Source: Clostridiales bacterium UBA1446
GTDB lineage: Bacteria; Bacillota; Clostridia; Oscillospirales; Oscillospiraceae
Assembly (NCBI GenBank): GCA_002329245.1
Contig: DCTG01000229.1
Coordinates: 1,962-15,380, forward strand
Length of the DNA stretch: 13,419 nucleotides
Direction of reading: 5' to 3'
The translations under genes were made by a program, and so were the position numbers. Positions 4,876 through 11,908 of the stretch are shown piece by piece. The notes beneath the pieces were generated by a model, which had not been told where the DNA came from, did not search any database, and saw only the letters and a list, made by a program, of their open reading frames with translations. Numbering within the stretch: position 1 is the first letter of the stretch; each line of letters starts with the position of its first letter.

Positions 4876-7170
4876 ATGGGAATCAGCGAAAACGCACGGG
4901 TAGTCCTGGAAAAACGGTATTTGAAAAAGGATGAAAACGGCAATCTGATCGAAACCGCGGAGGAGATGTTTTCACGTGTCGCTTCCGCGATTGCCGCTTC
5001 GGACCTTCTTTATAATCCGGACGCGGAAATCGAGCCGGTTCGGAAGACATTTTACGACATGATGGCAAACCTTGATTTTCTGCCGAACTCCCCGACGCTC
5101 ATGAACGCGGGGCGGCCGCTCGGGCAATTGTCCGCCTGCTTTGTTCTTCCCGTGGAAGACACGATGGAGGCAATCTTCGAGGCGATCAAGCAGGCCGCTC
5201 TCATTCACAAAAGCGGCGGTGGCACCGGTTTTTCATTTTCGCGGCTTCGCCCGAAGGGAAGCTCCGTGAATTCGACCGGCGGCGTCGCCTCGGGCCCGGT
5301 CAGCTTTATGAAGGTGTTCAACACGGCGACCGAAGCGGTTAAGCAGGGGGGAACAAGGCGGGGGGCCAATATGGGAATCCTCCGGATCGACCATCCCGAT
5401 ATTCTCGAATTCATCGACTGCAAAGCGGACGGGAAAGAGATCACCAATTTCAACATTTCGGTGGCGCTTACCGAACGCTTTATGGCCGCCGCCGAAAACG
5501 GCGAATCCTACGATCTGATCGACCCGAGGACGGGAAAGCAAACGGCGACGCTTCCGGCGCGCGAGGTGTTTGAAAAAATCGTATCTTCCGCATGGCGCAA
5601 CGGCGAACCCGGCATTCTTTTCATCGACCGGCTGAACCGGGACAACATCGTGCCCTCCAAGGGAGAGATCGAGGCGACGAACCCCTGCGGGGAACAGCCC
5701 CTGCTGCCGTATGAATCCTGCAACCTCGGCTCGATCAACCTGGTAAACATGCTCAAGCGGGACGCTGGGGGCGGTTATGCAATCGACTATGAAAAGCTCG
5801 GCCGGACCGTGCACAACGCCGTGCATTTCTTGGACAACGTAATCGACGCGAACAAATATCCGCTCGATCAGATTGAACAGACGACGAAGGAAACCCGGAA
5901 AATCGGTCTTGGCGTCATGGGCTGGGCGGATATGCTGCTGCATCTGAGGATTCCTTACGCCTCGGAGGAAGCCGTCGCGCTTGCCGATACCCTGATGGGA
6001 TTCATTGCAAAAGCTGCGCGGGAAAAGAGCGCCGAGCTTGCAGAAGCAAGAGGGACGTTCCCGCTCTTTTCGATCAGCACATGGAGGGAGCAAAGGCCGG
6101 TACGCAACGCGACGGTTACGACCATCGCGCCGACCGGAACGCTTTCCATTATCACGGGAGTGTCCAGCGGCATCGAGCCTGTGTTTGCCTATGTCTACGT
6201 AAGAAACGTGATGGGGGGCACCGAGCTTTCGGAGGTCAATCCCATTCTGAAAGAGGAGCTTACGGCCCGGGGCCTGTACTCCGAAGCGCTGATGCAGCGG
6301 ATCTTTGAGGAGGGCACGCTTTCGCACATTGAGGAAATCCCAGAGGATATCCGTCGGGTATTCCTTTCCGCGCACGACATTGCGCCCGAATGGCATATCA
6401 AGACGCAGGCCGCCTTCCAGCGGCACGTGGACAACGCGGTGTCCAAAACGGTGAATTTCCCGAGCAGCGCGACGCCGGAAGACGTGAAAAACGTGTATCT
6501 GCTTGCTTACAAGCTTGGCTGCAAAGGCGTTACGATTTACCGCGACGGAAGCCGGGACAGCCAGGTTCTGAGCACGGGAGCGGGAAGCCAGGAAACCGGA
6601 AGCCGGACGGAATCGCGCGGGACGCAGGCGGAAAAGCAGGCCGAGTCCCCCGCCGGACAGACAAAAATCGTCCCCCGTCCCCGTCCGGAAATCACAAACG
6701 GCCTGACCGAGCGGGTAAAAATCGGATGCGGGAACCTGTATATTACGGTCAATTACGACGATCAGGGCATCTGCGAGGTCTTTACCAACACGGGCCGTCA
6801 CGGGGGCTGCCCCTCTCAGTCGGAGGCGACGAGCCGTCTCGTGTCCATCGCGCTGCGCTCCGGCATAGACATCGATACGATTGTGGAGCAGCTCAAGGGC
6901 ATTCGCTGTCCCTCCACCATCCGGCAGCAGGGCCTGAAGGTAACCTCCTGCCCGGACGCCATCGCGCGCGCCATTCAGAAAGTGGCGCACTATCAAAACG
7001 GCGGCTCCGGCAGCGCGTTTGGCCGGTTTGCGCCGTCCGGCGAGGCGGAAGCATACGAGCCCCCGGCCAACCCCTCCGGAATCCATTATTGTCCCGAGTG
7101 CGGGACCAAGGCCGAGCACGAAGGCGGCTGCGTAATCTGCCGTCAATGCGGCTTTTCCAAGTGCGGCTGA
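4876..7170 (+). CDS. nrdJ: Adenosylcobalamin-dependent ribonucleotide reductase (class II, NrdJ)
   Basis: NrdJ makes deoxyribonucleotides from ribonucleotides, using adenosylcobalamin to generate the thiyl radical without oxygen. The 764-residue product shows the barrel active site NPCGE with Asn269, radical Cys271 and Glu273, the redox pair Cys88 (LSACFVLPVEDTME) and Cys282 (YESCNLGSINL), and the phosphate loop APTGT (418-422). Cys271 and Cys282 have the same 11-residue spacing as in Thermotoga NrdJ. A Gly/Ser/Gln-rich linker (about 565-600) leads to a TSCPD domain (about 610-705, TSCPD at 690-694) and a C-terminal CPEC...CVICRQC cluster (739-758), a likely metal or thiol-relay site. No N-terminal ATP cone is present. 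The ATG at 4876 has GGAGG 8 bases upstream; a TTG at 4825 would add 17 residues. Tandem NrdR boxes cover its promoter. Confidence 0.97.
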   Translation: MGISENARVVLEKRYLKKDENGNLIETAEEMFSRVASAIAASDLLYNPDAEIEPVRKTFYDMMANLDFLPNSPTLMNAGRPLGQLSACFVLPVEDTMEAIFEAIKQAALIHKSGGGTGFSFSRLRPKGSSVNSTGGVASGPVSFMKVFNTATEAVKQGGTRRGANMGILRIDHPDILEFIDCKADGKEITNFNISVALTERFMAAAENGESYDLIDPRTGKQTATLPAREVFEKIVSSAWRNGEPGILFIDRLNRDNIVPSKGEIEATNPCGEQPLLPYESCNLGSINLVNMLKRDAGGGYAIDYEKLGRTVHNAVHFLDNVIDANKYPLDQIEQTTKETRKIGLGVMGWADMLLHLRIPYASEEAVALADTLMGFIAKAAREKSAELAEARGTFPLFSISTWREQRPVRNATVTTIAPTGTLSIITGVSSGIEPVFAYVYVRNVMGGTELSEVNPILKEELTARGLYSEALMQRIFEEGTLSHIEEIPEDIRRVFLSAHDIAPEWHIKTQAAFQRHVDNAVSKTVNFPSSATPEDVKNVYLLAYKLGCKGVTIYRDGSRDSQVLSTGAGSQETGSRTESRGTQAEKQAESPAGQTKIVPRPRPEITNGLTERVKIGCGNLYITVNYDDQGICEVFTNTGRHGGCPSQSEATSRLVSIALRSGIDIDTIVEQLKGIRCPSTIRQQGLKVTSCPDAIARAIQKVAHYQNGGSGSAFGRFAPSGEAEAYEPPANPSGIHYCPECGTKAEHEGGCVICRQCGFSKCG

Positions 7171-7204
7171 GAAACTTGCTGCGATCGGAACAGAGGAGAA
7201 AAAC

Positions 7205-7232
7205 ACGGCGCGCCGAGTACTCGGCGCGCCGT
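7205..7232 (-). terminator. 28-bp perfect palindrome; terminator for the minus-strand locus
   Basis: Bases 7205-7232 equal their own reverse complement: 14-bp arms ACGGCGCGCCGAGT and ACTCGGCGCGCCGT with no spacer. On the minus strand it is followed by GTGTTTTTC, so it fits best as the terminator of the DUF169 transcript, although it is 226 bases past that stop. On the plus strand there is no T-run, so nrdJ may rely on it only partly. Confidence 0.65.
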
Positions 7233-7286
7233 ACTTATGCGGAAAGAAGCGGAATCGTTGTTGCGGTTTTGGCTTGCGCACTGACA

Positions 7287-7327
7287 CCCCTCAGCCGGCT
7301 CCGCCGACAGCCCCTCAAAGGGGAGCC
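7287..7327. repeat. Intergenic double-hairpin repeat element
   Basis: The element begins CCCCTCAGCCGGCTCCGCCG and contains two small hairpins: GCCGGC-TCC-GCCGAC (7294-7308, one mismatch) and CCCCT-CAA-AGGGG (7311-7323). I recognise this layout as a repetitive intergenic element common in gut Clostridia genomes, usually CCCCTCAGTCGGC followed by CGCCGAC and a CTCCCCT/AGGGGAG hairpin; that is recall, not a search. The gap 7171-7457 holds this, the palindrome and the 7409 copy, and no gene. Confidence 0.6.
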
Positions 7328-7408
7328 TCAAGACGGAGGAAACGGCGGCCCGATGAGGCATCGGCCCCAACTCCTTCGTGGTGTTTACGAGCATTGCGAA
7401 AGGACGCC

Positions 7409-7440
7409 GCCCCTCAGTCGGCGCGCCGTGCGAGCGATGA
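7409..7440. repeat. Dispersed repeat fragment, copy 2
   Basis: It starts with the same CCCCTCAG as the 7287 element. TCGGCGCGCCGT (7418-7429) is identical to the right arm of the palindrome (7221-7232), and 7422-7440 matches 1932-1950 at 16 of 19 bases. It appears to be a partial or rearranged repeat copy. Confidence 0.5.
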
Positions 7441-7457
7441 ATGGTATTGCTTCGGGC

Positions 7458-8225
7458 TTATTTCCGGGCGGCTTCCTCCGCTTCCAGCTCGCGCATGGCG
7501 CGCTTTTCTTCTTCCATCCACTTTTCTCTGCCGAGGGCATAAGCCGGAAGAACCCATTTCATCTCTTTCAGATTCTGCGTGATGGTGGGAATCCAGTTAT
7601 AGGGGATGGAGAGGATCACCAGCCCCTCGGGAAACACTTCCCTGGCTTTCATGCCGAAGTGCATCCCGGTCATCACGTAATTCACCTTCCCGCTCTCATA
7701 GGGATAGACATAGAGCCACGAGCATCCCAAAACCGGAGTCGCCTTCGGCTGCCACGGCTCGCCCGTCGAATAGGTCATTGCCCGCAGCACAATTTCGGCC
7801 TGGGATGGCTTTGCGGTCAGAATCAAAAGGTCCGGGTCAAAGGTCAGTTTGTCGAGCCTGGAAAAGACGACATAATTGACGACGCCGGGCTTAAATTCAT
7901 GAAAATACTGATACAGGCGCTTGTTCGCGCGACCGTCCTGGAAAATTTCGAATTTCTCGCCGATCTGACCGGCCTGTGCGAAGGCCGGCATCTCTCCCAT
8001 CCAGCCCAACGCCATTTTTCCGGTGCAGTTTTCGTTTTCCTTTGTGATGTAAAACGGAGCGTCCCTCTGCTGCGCCAACTTGAGCATTTCGCACAGCGCG
8101 GCCTGGGTATCGAGCTGCTGCACTCCTTCGGGTTCGCGGTATGTGAATTTTACGCCGACCGGGGCCCGTTCAAAGTTGAACTTCTCATAAACGGATAAAT
8201 CCTGCGTGAGCGGTTTTAATTCCAT
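7458..8225 (-). CDS. DUF169 family protein
   Basis: This 255-residue soluble protein has no signal peptide or membrane segment. It belongs by eye to the DUF169 (ArCR-like) family, whose function is not established. Recognisable stretches are RAPVGVKFTY (20-29), ALCEMLKLAQ (43-52), NENCTGKMALGW (64-75), VNYVVFSRLDKL (116-127), DLLILTAKPSQAEIVLRA (132-149), TPVLGCSW (163-170) and VFPEGLVILSIPY (197-209). Conserved-looking cysteines are Cys45, Cys67 and Cys168, which could bind a metal or corrinoid (inference). The C-terminus ends in a charged Glu/Arg/Ala helix. AAGGAGG lies 8 bases before the ATG at 8225. The upstream frame to 8291 lies before the predicted transcription start and is rejected. 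The gene follows LivM on the same strand after 181 bases and also has its own strong promoter. Confidence 0.88.
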   Translation of the reverse strand: MELKPLTQDLSVYEKFNFERAPVGVKFTYREPEGVQQLDTQAALCEMLKLAQQRDAPFYITKENENCTGKMALGWMGEMPAFAQAGQIGEKFEIFQDGRANKRLYQYFHEFKPGVVNYVVFSRLDKLTFDPDLLILTAKPSQAEIVLRAMTYSTGEPWQPKATPVLGCSWLYVYPYESGKVNYVMTGMHFGMKAREVFPEGLVILSIPYNWIPTITQNLKEMKWVLPAYALGREKWMEEEKRAMRELEAEEAARK

Positions 8226-8270
8226 GTTCCGGCCTCCTTGTCCGTTCGTATTCCGCACGGTATTACTTCC

Positions 8271-8298
8271 ATTGTAACCCATTCCGGACAAATGTCAA
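8271..8298 (-). promoter_or_regulatory. Sigma-A promoter of the DUF169 gene, with flanking repeats
   Basis: Read on the minus strand: a perfect TTGACA (8298-8293), a 16-base spacer ending TGGGT, and TACAAT (8276-8271, 5 of 6). Transcription would start near 8264, about 39 bases before the ATG. Two copies of GTCCGGAA on the minus strand (8307-8300 and 8289-8282), 18 bp apart, lie just upstream of the -35 and inside the spacer, where a regulator could bind. Confidence 0.8.
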
Positions 8299-8362
8299 TT
8301 TCCGGACGCCTGCACGGCTCCAGCAAATCCTTGTGCCGCGGGCAACAAAACGTTGTGGCTCC

Positions 8363-8380
8363 GGTTGTTGCGGAACAACC
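8363..8380. other. Perfect inverted repeat between livM and the DUF169 gene
   Basis: GGTTGTT (8363-8369) and AACAACC (8374-8380) are perfect 7-bp arms with a 4-base loop, 27 bases past the LivM stop on the minus strand. No T-run follows on that strand, so it is a weak terminator at best; an RNA-stabilising hairpin or operator is also possible. Confidence 0.5.
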
Positions 8381-8406
8381 AATCCCCTATGCCCCCGCAG
8401 GCGCGC

Positions 8407-9429
8407 CTATTGATCTCCGACCGCGTCTTTTCTGTCCCCCTTCAGAAAATGCAAAACGGGGCGCGCGCCGCTCGGATGGCGCCGGACCGAGAAAACATCC
8501 AGACCGAAGCGTTTGTTGAGGTAGCCGACGATGCCCCTCGGAGCGATTAAAATAATCACAATCGCAACGACGCCCAACAGCAGCATGCTGAACCCCGGAA
8601 AAGAGTACAGGTATTGGCGGAGCAGAACAAAGAGGATCGCCCCGACGATGGGCCCTTCCACCGTGCCGATGCCGCCGATGATCACAATAAAGACCATGGA
8701 GACGGTCCAGTCTATGCTGAACGCGGCGTTAGGCTGGATAAAGGCCAAGTTCAGATACAGGGCGGAGCCGGCAATGCCGGTGACAAGGGAGGAAATCAAA
8801 AAACACTTCAATTTGGTCTTATACAGTTCAATCCCGCGAATCTCCGCCGCGGACTCGTTGTCGCGCATCGCCATGAGCGAAAGACCGAACTTGGAACGCA
8901 GAAGAAACACCACAAGCGCGACGGAACAAAGGCCGATTGCCATCGAAATATAATAGATAAGGCCGGGGGACATCCGGTACGTGGCCGAAATATTATAGCC
9001 GGTTCCGTAGTTTACAAACGGCCAGATCAGGAAAAATACGCGCAGGCATTCGGAGACAATCCAGGTGCCGATGGTGAAATAGACGTTTTTCATTTTAAAA
9101 ATCGGAAAGGATGTGAGAAACGCGAACAGGACCGAAAGCACGCCGGCCGCGGCGAACCCCCAAACGACCGGCAGCTTGTATACCTGCGAAGCCATGGCGA
9201 GGGCATAGCCCCCGATTCCGACGAAGCCTTGCTGCCCGAGGGAAATGAGTCCGGAATAACCGCCGAGCAGGTTCCACATCTGGGCGATGGCCGTATACAG
9301 AAATATCAGAATAAAAATACTTGTGATATACTGCCCGCCCCAGGCGGGTATGGAGATGAGCAGCGCAAGAACAGCGGATAAAACCACCGGCTTAACCGTT
9401 TTGCTTCCGGCTTTTGAAAGCGGACTCAT
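8407..9429 (-). CDS. livM: Branched-chain-amino-acid-type ABC transporter permease (LivM family)
   Basis: This is one of two membrane subunits forming the channel of a LivFGHMJ-type importer. The 340-residue product is mostly hydrophobic with about 8-10 membrane segments between residues 14 and 300. LivM motifs are NLLGGYSGLISLGQQGF (53-69), the cytoplasmic coupling loop RDNESAAEIRGIELYKTK (189-206), GGIGTVEGPIVGA (252-264) and APRGI (296-300). After the last helix it has a basic, non-membrane tail of about 35 residues. The ATG at 9429 has GGGAGG about 9 bases upstream. It lies 30 bases after LivH in the same transcript. In this subfamily the substrate need not be an amino acid: amides, urea and aromatic acids also use Liv-type permeases. 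Confidence 0.95.
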   Translation of the reverse strand: MSPLSKAGSKTVKPVVLSAVLALLISIPAWGGQYITSIFILIFLYTAIAQMWNLLGGYSGLISLGQQGFVGIGGYALAMASQVYKLPVVWGFAAAGVLSVLFAFLTSFPIFKMKNVYFTIGTWIVSECLRVFFLIWPFVNYGTGYNISATYRMSPGLIYYISMAIGLCSVALVVFLLRSKFGLSLMAMRDNESAAEIRGIELYKTKLKCFLISSLVTGIAGSALYLNLAFIQPNAAFSIDWTVSMVFIVIIGGIGTVEGPIVGAILFVLLRQYLYSFPGFSMLLLGVVAIVIILIAPRGIVGYLNKRFGLDVFSVRRHPSGARPVLHFLKGDRKDAVGDQ

Positions 9430-9459
9430 GGATCGATACCCTCCCTTTCCGCGGCAAGT

Positions 9460-10332
9460 CTATTCCCGTATTTTTTTGGACAAAAAGCCCTGCGGCCGCA
9501 GTGTCAGGAGAAGAAGCAGGACAAGGTAGCCCGACAGAGTCTGGTACGGCGTCCCGAGAAGGCTTGCTCCGATCAGCTGAGAAAGGCCGAGGATCAGACC
9601 GCCGAGCAGGGTGCCGAAAATGCTGCCCATACCGCCGATTACCACGACGCCGAAAGCAATAATGAGGTATTGCGTGCCGCTGGAAGGATAAAAAACGAAG
9701 GTCTGCCCGACCAAAAGTCCCGCGATGCTCGTGGCCGCCATGGTCAGGCACATGGCATAGACGTACATCTTCTTCGTATTGATGCCCATGAGCTCGGCCG
9801 CCAAGAGATCGCTGGAGGAGGCCCGGATTGCCCTCCCCAAGGAGGTTTTTTTCAGAATCAGGGACAGCGCGGCAATGACGGCCGCCGCCACAAAAAAATT
9901 GACCGCGTACTGACCGGAGACGGAAAGGTGCTCCGTATGCAGCAGATTGGTATTCATGAGCGTAGTGGGCAGGGAGCGCGAGTTTGCCCCGTATCCGAGC
10001 AGCAGCGCGTTCTGGATGGCGATGGAGAGGCCGAAGGTAACGAGCAGAGCCGGCTCCGCCCCCTTGTCAATAACCTTGTTGATTAAAAACTTTTGGGTGA
10101 GGATGCCGACAAGCACCATGGCCACGATTGAAAGCAGCAGCGCGGGCAGGACGCTGCCCGTAAAGCGCAGCGCAAGCGTCATGGTAAAAAAGGTGGAGAG
10201 AATCATGAGGTCCCCGTGCGCGATGTTGGTAATCTTCATAATTCCGAAGATCAGGGACATCCCGACGCCGATGAGCGCGTACAGTCCGCCCAACAGAAGA
10301 CCGGTTACGACGGATTGAAGCAACGTATCCAT
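9460..10332 (-). CDS. livH: Branched-chain-amino-acid-type ABC transporter permease (LivH family)
   Basis: This is the partner membrane subunit of LivM. The 290-residue product opens with the LivH signature GGLYALIGVGMSLIFG (15-30) and ITNIAHGDLMIL (34-45). It then has about eight hydrophobic segments, the coupling loop SLGRAIRASSSDLLAAELMG (164-183), and GGMGSIFGTLLGG (233-245) before a C-terminal RPQGF motif (279-283). The ATG at 10332 is preferred because GAGG lies 8 bases upstream; an in-frame TTG at 10353 would add seven unconserved residues. It starts 24 bases after LivF and is followed by LivM, the standard Liv order with the ATPases first. Confidence 0.95.
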   Translation of the reverse strand: MDTLLQSVVTGLLLGGLYALIGVGMSLIFGIMKITNIAHGDLMILSTFFTMTLALRFTGSVLPALLLSIVAMVLVGILTQKFLINKVIDKGAEPALLVTFGLSIAIQNALLLGYGANSRSLPTTLMNTNLLHTEHLSVSGQYAVNFFVAAAVIAALSLILKKTSLGRAIRASSSDLLAAELMGINTKKMYVYAMCLTMAATSIAGLLVGQTFVFYPSSGTQYLIIAFGVVVIGGMGSIFGTLLGGLILGLSQLIGASLLGTPYQTLSGYLVLLLLLTLRPQGFLSKKIRE

Positions 10333-10356
10333 ATGCTGCACCTCGCCTCCCAACGG

Positions 10357-11091
10357 TCAGGCATACCGGTTTATTCCGAAATACGCGTCGCAGACCTCAT
10401 CCTCCGGCAGATCGAGGCACCTGCCCTCCATGACGACTCTCCCCTTGACCATGACATAGGCATACTCCGTGTTCTTCAGGCAGCGTTTTACCTCCTGCTC
10501 AACCAAGAGGATGCTTACCCCTTCCTGGTTGATGCGGTGCAAGGAGGCATAGATATCCCGTATGACAACGGGCGCAAGCCCCAAGGATATCTCATCGCAG
10601 ATAATCAGCTCCGGCGCCGACATGATCGCGCGCGCGATTGCGAGCATCTGCCGCTGCCCGCCTGAAAGAAAGGTGGCAAGCTGATTTGTTTTTTCCTTCA
10701 GAACCGGAAAGGTGTCAAATACCTTTTCCAGGCTTTCCGCCCGCTTCTTTTTGGCCCGCGGCAAATAGGCCCCCAAAAGAAGATTCTCCAGTACCGTCAT
10801 GTCTTCAAAGATCCGGCTGCCCTCCGGCGTCAGCGAGATGCCCTTTGCCACGATTTTGTTTGTGGGAAGGCCCGTAATGTCCTCGCCCTTCCAGCGAACG
10901 CTTCCGCCGGCCGGTTTGTTTACTCCCATAATTGCGTTGAGGAGCGTGCTTTTCCCGGCGCCGTTGGCGCCGATGAGGGAAACCACCGCGCCGCGGCAAA
11001 CGCGAAGCCCCGCGTCGCTGACCGCCTGAAGATCTCCGTACCGCACGGTGAGACCGCTGACTTCCAGAAGAACGGCATCTTGTTCATTCAT
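10357..11091 (-). CDS. livF: Branched-chain-amino-acid-type ABC transporter ATPase (LivF family)
   Basis: This is one of two cytoplasmic ATPases driving the importer. The 244-residue product has Walker A GANGAGKS (41-48), TPEGSRIFEDMTVLENL near the Q-loop (88-104), a canonical signature LSGGQRQ (142-148), Walker B LIICDE with Asp166 and Glu167, and LVEQE (196-200), where LivF proteins typically carry Gln at the H-loop position. The segment GLAPVVIRDIY after Walker B is typical of LivF. The ATG at 11091 is chosen over the open frame to 11175 because it begins the conserved domain and gives an 8-base overlap (ATGAATGA) with the LivG stop, indicating translational coupling; a GGGGG run lies about 10 bases upstream. 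Confidence 0.95.
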   Translation of the reverse strand: MNEQDAVLLEVSGLTVRYGDLQAVSDAGLRVCRGAVVSLIGANGAGKSTLLNAIMGVNKPAGGSVRWKGEDITGLPTNKIVAKGISLTPEGSRIFEDMTVLENLLLGAYLPRAKKKRAESLEKVFDTFPVLKEKTNQLATFLSGGQRQMLAIARAIMSAPELIICDEISLGLAPVVIRDIYASLHRINQEGVSILLVEQEVKRCLKNTEYAYVMVKGRVVMEGRCLDLPEDEVCDAYFGINRYA

Positions 11092-11815
11092 CGGCTTCTG
11101 CCCCCAAGTATACTTCGCCCACCTCTTTGGACCGCATGAGGTCGGCCGGCGGGGCACACAGAATATCCCTTCCATCCGCGAGAAGCATGACCCGATCGGT
11201 GCCTTCGAGCATCGTCTGCATCACATGCTCAATCCAGATGACGCTGGTTCCCCTATCCTTTACCTCCCGGACAATCTGGAGGATTTCGGCCACCTCGGAA
11301 TTGGTCAGCCCGCCGGCAGCCTCGTCCAATAAGAGCAGTTTGGGAGCGGACGCGAGGGCGACCCCGATTTCCAGCCGCTTCCGGTCCAAAAGAGCGAGCT
11401 TCCCCGCCAAATCGTCCCGCCGTGCGGACAAACGGATGAGCGCCAGAATCTCTTTTGCCTGCGCGGCGGCCTCCTCTTCCGCGATTTTCCGGCCGTAGAC
11501 TCCGCCGGTCAGGATGTTTTCATAAACCGTCATATTCCCAAACGGCCGCGGCACCTGAAACGTGCGCCCGAGGCCCATTCTTGTACGCTCGGTGATTTTC
11601 ATTTTCGAGATCTCTCTGCCCAAAAACACAATCCGGCCCCGCGTCGGACTCAAAATCCCGGACAGGATGTTCAGCATGACGGTTTTGCCCGCGCCGTTCG
11701 GACCTATGACGCCGAGCACCTCCTGCTCCCGGACCTCAAAACTGACGGATTTGAGAACATGGTTGCTGCCAAACGATATCCCGAGATCCTCTACCGAGAG
11801 TATTGTTTTTGACAT
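11084..11815 (-). CDS. livG: Branched-chain-amino-acid-type ABC transporter ATPase (LivG family), atypical signature
   Basis: This is the second cytoplasmic ATPase, 243 residues. It has Walker A GPNGAGKT (38-45), Q-loop Gln87 in GRTFQVPRPFGNMTV, Walker B LLLLDE with Asp164 and Glu165, and the H-loop His197 in WIEHVMQTM, all LivG-like. The ABC signature is LALLDRKRLEI (140-150) instead of the LSYGQQRRLEI usual for LivG. Similar L-x-L-x-D/G-RKRLE forms occur, by recall, in a subgroup of Liv ATPases, so it is probably functional. GGGAGG lies 7 bases before the ATG at 11815; the frame open to 11890 overlaps an intercistronic hairpin and is not used. It overlaps LivF by 8 bases. Confidence 0.93.
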   Translation of the reverse strand: MSKTILSVEDLGISFGSNHVLKSVSFEVREQEVLGVIGPNGAGKTVMLNILSGILSPTRGRIVFLGREISKMKITERTRMGLGRTFQVPRPFGNMTVYENILTGGVYGRKIAEEEAAAQAKEILALIRLSARRDDLAGKLALLDRKRLEIGVALASAPKLLLLDEAAGGLTNSEVAEILQIVREVKDRGTSVIWIEHVMQTMLEGTDRVMLLADGRDILCAPPADLMRSKEVGEVYLGAEADE

Positions 11816-11837
11816 ACGCGCCTCCCACCCCGAACCC

Positions 11838-11878
11838 ACGGTACGGATCCGCCGAACCCGAAAGGCGATCCGTACCGT
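11838..11878 (-). other. Strong intercistronic hairpin between livJ-like gene and livG
   Basis: ACGGTACGGATC (11838-11849) and GATCCGTACCGT (11867-11878) are perfect 12-bp arms. An inner GCC/GGC pairing leaves a 10-base loop. No T-run follows on the minus strand. It sits in the 93-base gap between the binding-protein gene and livG. Such stem-loops often protect the upstream message so that the binding protein is made in excess over membrane parts. Confidence 0.7.
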
Positions 11879-11908
11879 TTCTTCCTGCACTGCCGCCGGG
11901 CGGAAGGC

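Noticed and set aside
5233..7287. 684-codon open frame on the minus strand opposite nrdJ
   Set aside because: It is antisense to a well-identified enzyme, recalls no known family, and is explained by the high GC and codon bias of nrdJ.
6390..8198. 602-codon open frame on the plus strand
   Set aside because: It overlaps the end of nrdJ in another frame, crosses the repeat region and runs antisense to the DUF169 gene. Its composition (Arg, Gly and Pro rich) and lack of family motifs mark it as a shadow.
8614..9381. 255-codon open frame opposite livM
   Set aside because: It is antisense to a clear permease; its charged, low-hydrophobicity product is what the complement of membrane-protein codons gives.
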